DNA of 33,431 nucleotides from UBA993 sp964436815 (lineage in GTDB: Bacteria > Bacillota > Dethiobacteria > DTU022), in contig CAYTER010000021.1 in assembly GCA_964436815.1 (NCBI GenBank), positions 1 through 33,431 on the forward strand, written 5' to 3'. Of this stretch, positions 32,187 through 33,431 are shown in pieces. The translations under genes were made by a program, and so were the position numbers. The notes under the pieces were generated by a model. The model had not been told where the DNA came from. It searched no databases and worked only from the letters and a program-made list of their open reading frames with translations. Positions within the stretch are counted from its first letter, which is position 1, and every line of letters begins with the position of its first letter.

Positions 32187-33431
32187 TTGAAAAAGAAAGC
32201 GGCATTTTTTACTCTCGGTTGCAAAGTTAATTACTGCGAAACTGAGTCGCTGCAAGCCCTTTTTGAAAAAGCAGGTTACCGGATTACCGGCTTTGAGGAA
32301 GAGGCTGATATTTACGTGATCAATACCTGCACCGTAACCGGGGAAAGCGATCATAAATCACGAAAGGCCATTCGCCGGGCCCGCCGCCGTTCCCAGGATG
32401 CTTTAATCGTAGCCACCGGCTGTTATGCCCAGGGGGCAGCGGAGCAGATTAAGCAGATGGATCAGGTTGATCTGATTATCGGCAACCGGGAAAGGGAAAA
32501 TTTGCCCCAAATCATTGAAAACCTGAAACGGGGGTCACTGCTTGATTTAGTTGGCGCCCACCGGCCGGATGAATCTTTTGAACTATTACCTCCTGCGCCC
32601 CGCCGGGGTAGGACCAGGGGTTTTATCAAGATTCAGGAAGGCTGTAACCAGCACTGCACTTATTGTATCGTCCCGCAGGTCAGGGGTCCCTTGCGCAGCA
32701 TGCCTCCGGCAGCAGTGGTGGAGAGGGTAGAACCCCTGATCGCCTCCGGCTGCCGGGAGATCGTCCTGACCGGGGTGCACTTAGGTCTTTACGGGGCTGA
32801 TCTTGAAGCGGTAACCTTAGCCCTGCTGCTCGAAGAACTGGAACAGATCCCCGGCTTGCTCAGGCTGCGCTTAAGCTCGATCGAACCTTCCGACATTACC
32901 GGCGAACTGATCGAAAAGATCGCCACTTCTAATATTATCTGCCCGCACCTGCATATCCCCCTGCAAAGCGGGGATGGAGAAATCTTAAGATTAATGAACC
33001 GGCCTTATGAACCGGTTGAATTTTTTTACCTGGCCAAACTTCTCAAACAGGAGATTCCGGGGGTGTCGCTCAGTAGTGATGTGATTGTCGGCTTTCCGGG
33101 GGAGACTGAACTCCATCACCAGCGCAGCTTGAAGCTAATCGAAGATATCGGGTTCAGCCGCCTGCATGTTTTTAAATATTCAGCCCGCCCGGGAACGCCT
33201 GCGGCCGAATTGCCCGGCCACCTGCCTAATGAACTAAAAGAGGCGCGCAGCAAAGAGATGATCGCCCTCGGTCAAAAAATGGCTGACCAGTACCGCCGTC
33301 ATTTTGTCGGCTCTGTTCAGCCGGTGCTGGTGGAAAAAGTAGTACCCGGCGAATATGCCGAAGGATTCACCCCTCATTACCTGCGGGTAAGGATCTACTC
33401 TGAAAATAAAGGAAAACACTGGCGGGGCAAG
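32187..33431 (+). CDS. mtaB: tRNA (N6-threonylcarbamoyladenosine(37)-C2)-methylthiotransferase MtaB (3' end missing)
   Basis: This radical SAM enzyme adds a methylthio group to t6A37 of tRNA. It starts at TTG 32187 after GAAGGAG (32176-32182) and is open to the last base, giving 415 residues without a stop. The N-terminal UPF0004 domain has Cys12 (LGCKVNYCE), Cys48 (NTCTVT) and Cys79 (TGCYAQG), which hold one [4Fe-4S] cluster. The radical SAM motif is Cys153-x3-Cys157-x2-Cys160 (CNQHCTYC). The TRAM domain begins near the end and is cut by the window edge. It lies 24 bases after rsmE, the usual last genes of a Clostridial dnaK operon. Confidence 0.95.
   Translation, partial: MKKKAAFFTLGCKVNYCETESLQALFEKAGYRITGFEEEADIYVINTCTVTGESDHKSRKAIRRARRRSQDALIVATGCYAQGAAEQIKQMDQVDLIIGNRERENLPQIIENLKRGSLLDLVGAHRPDESFELLPPAPRRGRTRGFIKIQEGCNQHCTYCIVPQVRGPLRSMPPAAVVERVEPLIASGCREIVLTGVHLGLYGADLEAVTLALLLEELEQIPGLLRLRLSSIEPSDITGELIEKIATSNIICPHLHIPLQSGDGEILRLMNRPYEPVEFFYLAKLLKQEIPGVSLSSDVIVGFPGETELHHQRSLKLIEDIGFSRLHVFKYSARPGTPAAELPGHLPNELKEARSKEMIALGQKMADQYRRHFVGSVQPVLVEKVVPGEYAEGFTPHYLRVRIYSENKGKHWRGK

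Overview
The window looks like chromosomal core sequence from an anaerobic, low-to-mid GC Gram-positive bacterium of the Clostridia (Peptococcaceae/Syntrophomonadaceae-like; inferred from gene content, not from a marker phylogeny). Supporting signs are a CIRCE-controlled hrcA-grpE-dnaK-dnaJ-rsmE-mtaB heat-shock operon, an iscR-nifS/iscS-iscU operon, a 4-hydroxybutyryl-CoA dehydratase, a small ferredoxin:thioredoxin reductase subunit, a DUF362/ferredoxin protein, strong Shine-Dalgarno sequences and frequent TTG and GTG starts. Coding density is high; no gap between genes exceeds about 215 bases. No tRNA, rRNA, CRISPR array or insertion sequence was seen.

Layout. 1-4.7 kb: the tail of a membrane protein, L-threonine aldolase, a 7TM-PAS-GGDEF diguanylate cyclase, a small 3-TM protein, and a 4-hydroxybutyryl-CoA dehydratase-like enzyme. 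4.7-13.9 kb: a same-strand cluster of a GlmU-like left-handed beta-helix protein, a polymerase-beta-type nucleotidyltransferase translationally coupled to it, glucosamine-6-phosphate deaminase (nagB), a 1354-residue PPDK-like dikinase without a PEP/pyruvate barrel, an atypical GAPDH, and a DUF362 protein with two [4Fe-4S] motifs. This is the most unusual part of the window. 14-17.2 kb: serA, a glutaredoxin-like protein, an FTR catalytic-subunit-like protein lacking one family cysteine, and a DapF-fold protein. 17.3-18.1 kb (minus): an SDR oxidoreductase. 18.3-20.7 kb: ECF sigma factor, zinc-finger anti-sigma factor and an exported beta-repeat membrane protein in one overlapping operon.

20.7-24 kb: threonine synthase (minus) divergent from an ApgM-family enzyme that is probably a homoserine kinase, then acpS (minus). 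24.1-26.6 kb: a cold-shock gene with a clear terminator, then iscR-iscS-iscU with a strong promoter, a palindrome filling its spacer and an IscR-type site just downstream. 26.6 kb to the end: the heat-shock operon, with prmA missing from its usual place between dnaJ and rsmE and a terminator-like hairpin inside rsmE; mtaB runs off the end.

Together the window holds much of a serine/threonine/glycine theme (serA, thrC, the proposed homoserine kinase, ltaE), Fe-S and thiol redox functions, protein quality control, and one uncharacterised sugar-phosphate/phosphotransfer neighbourhood.
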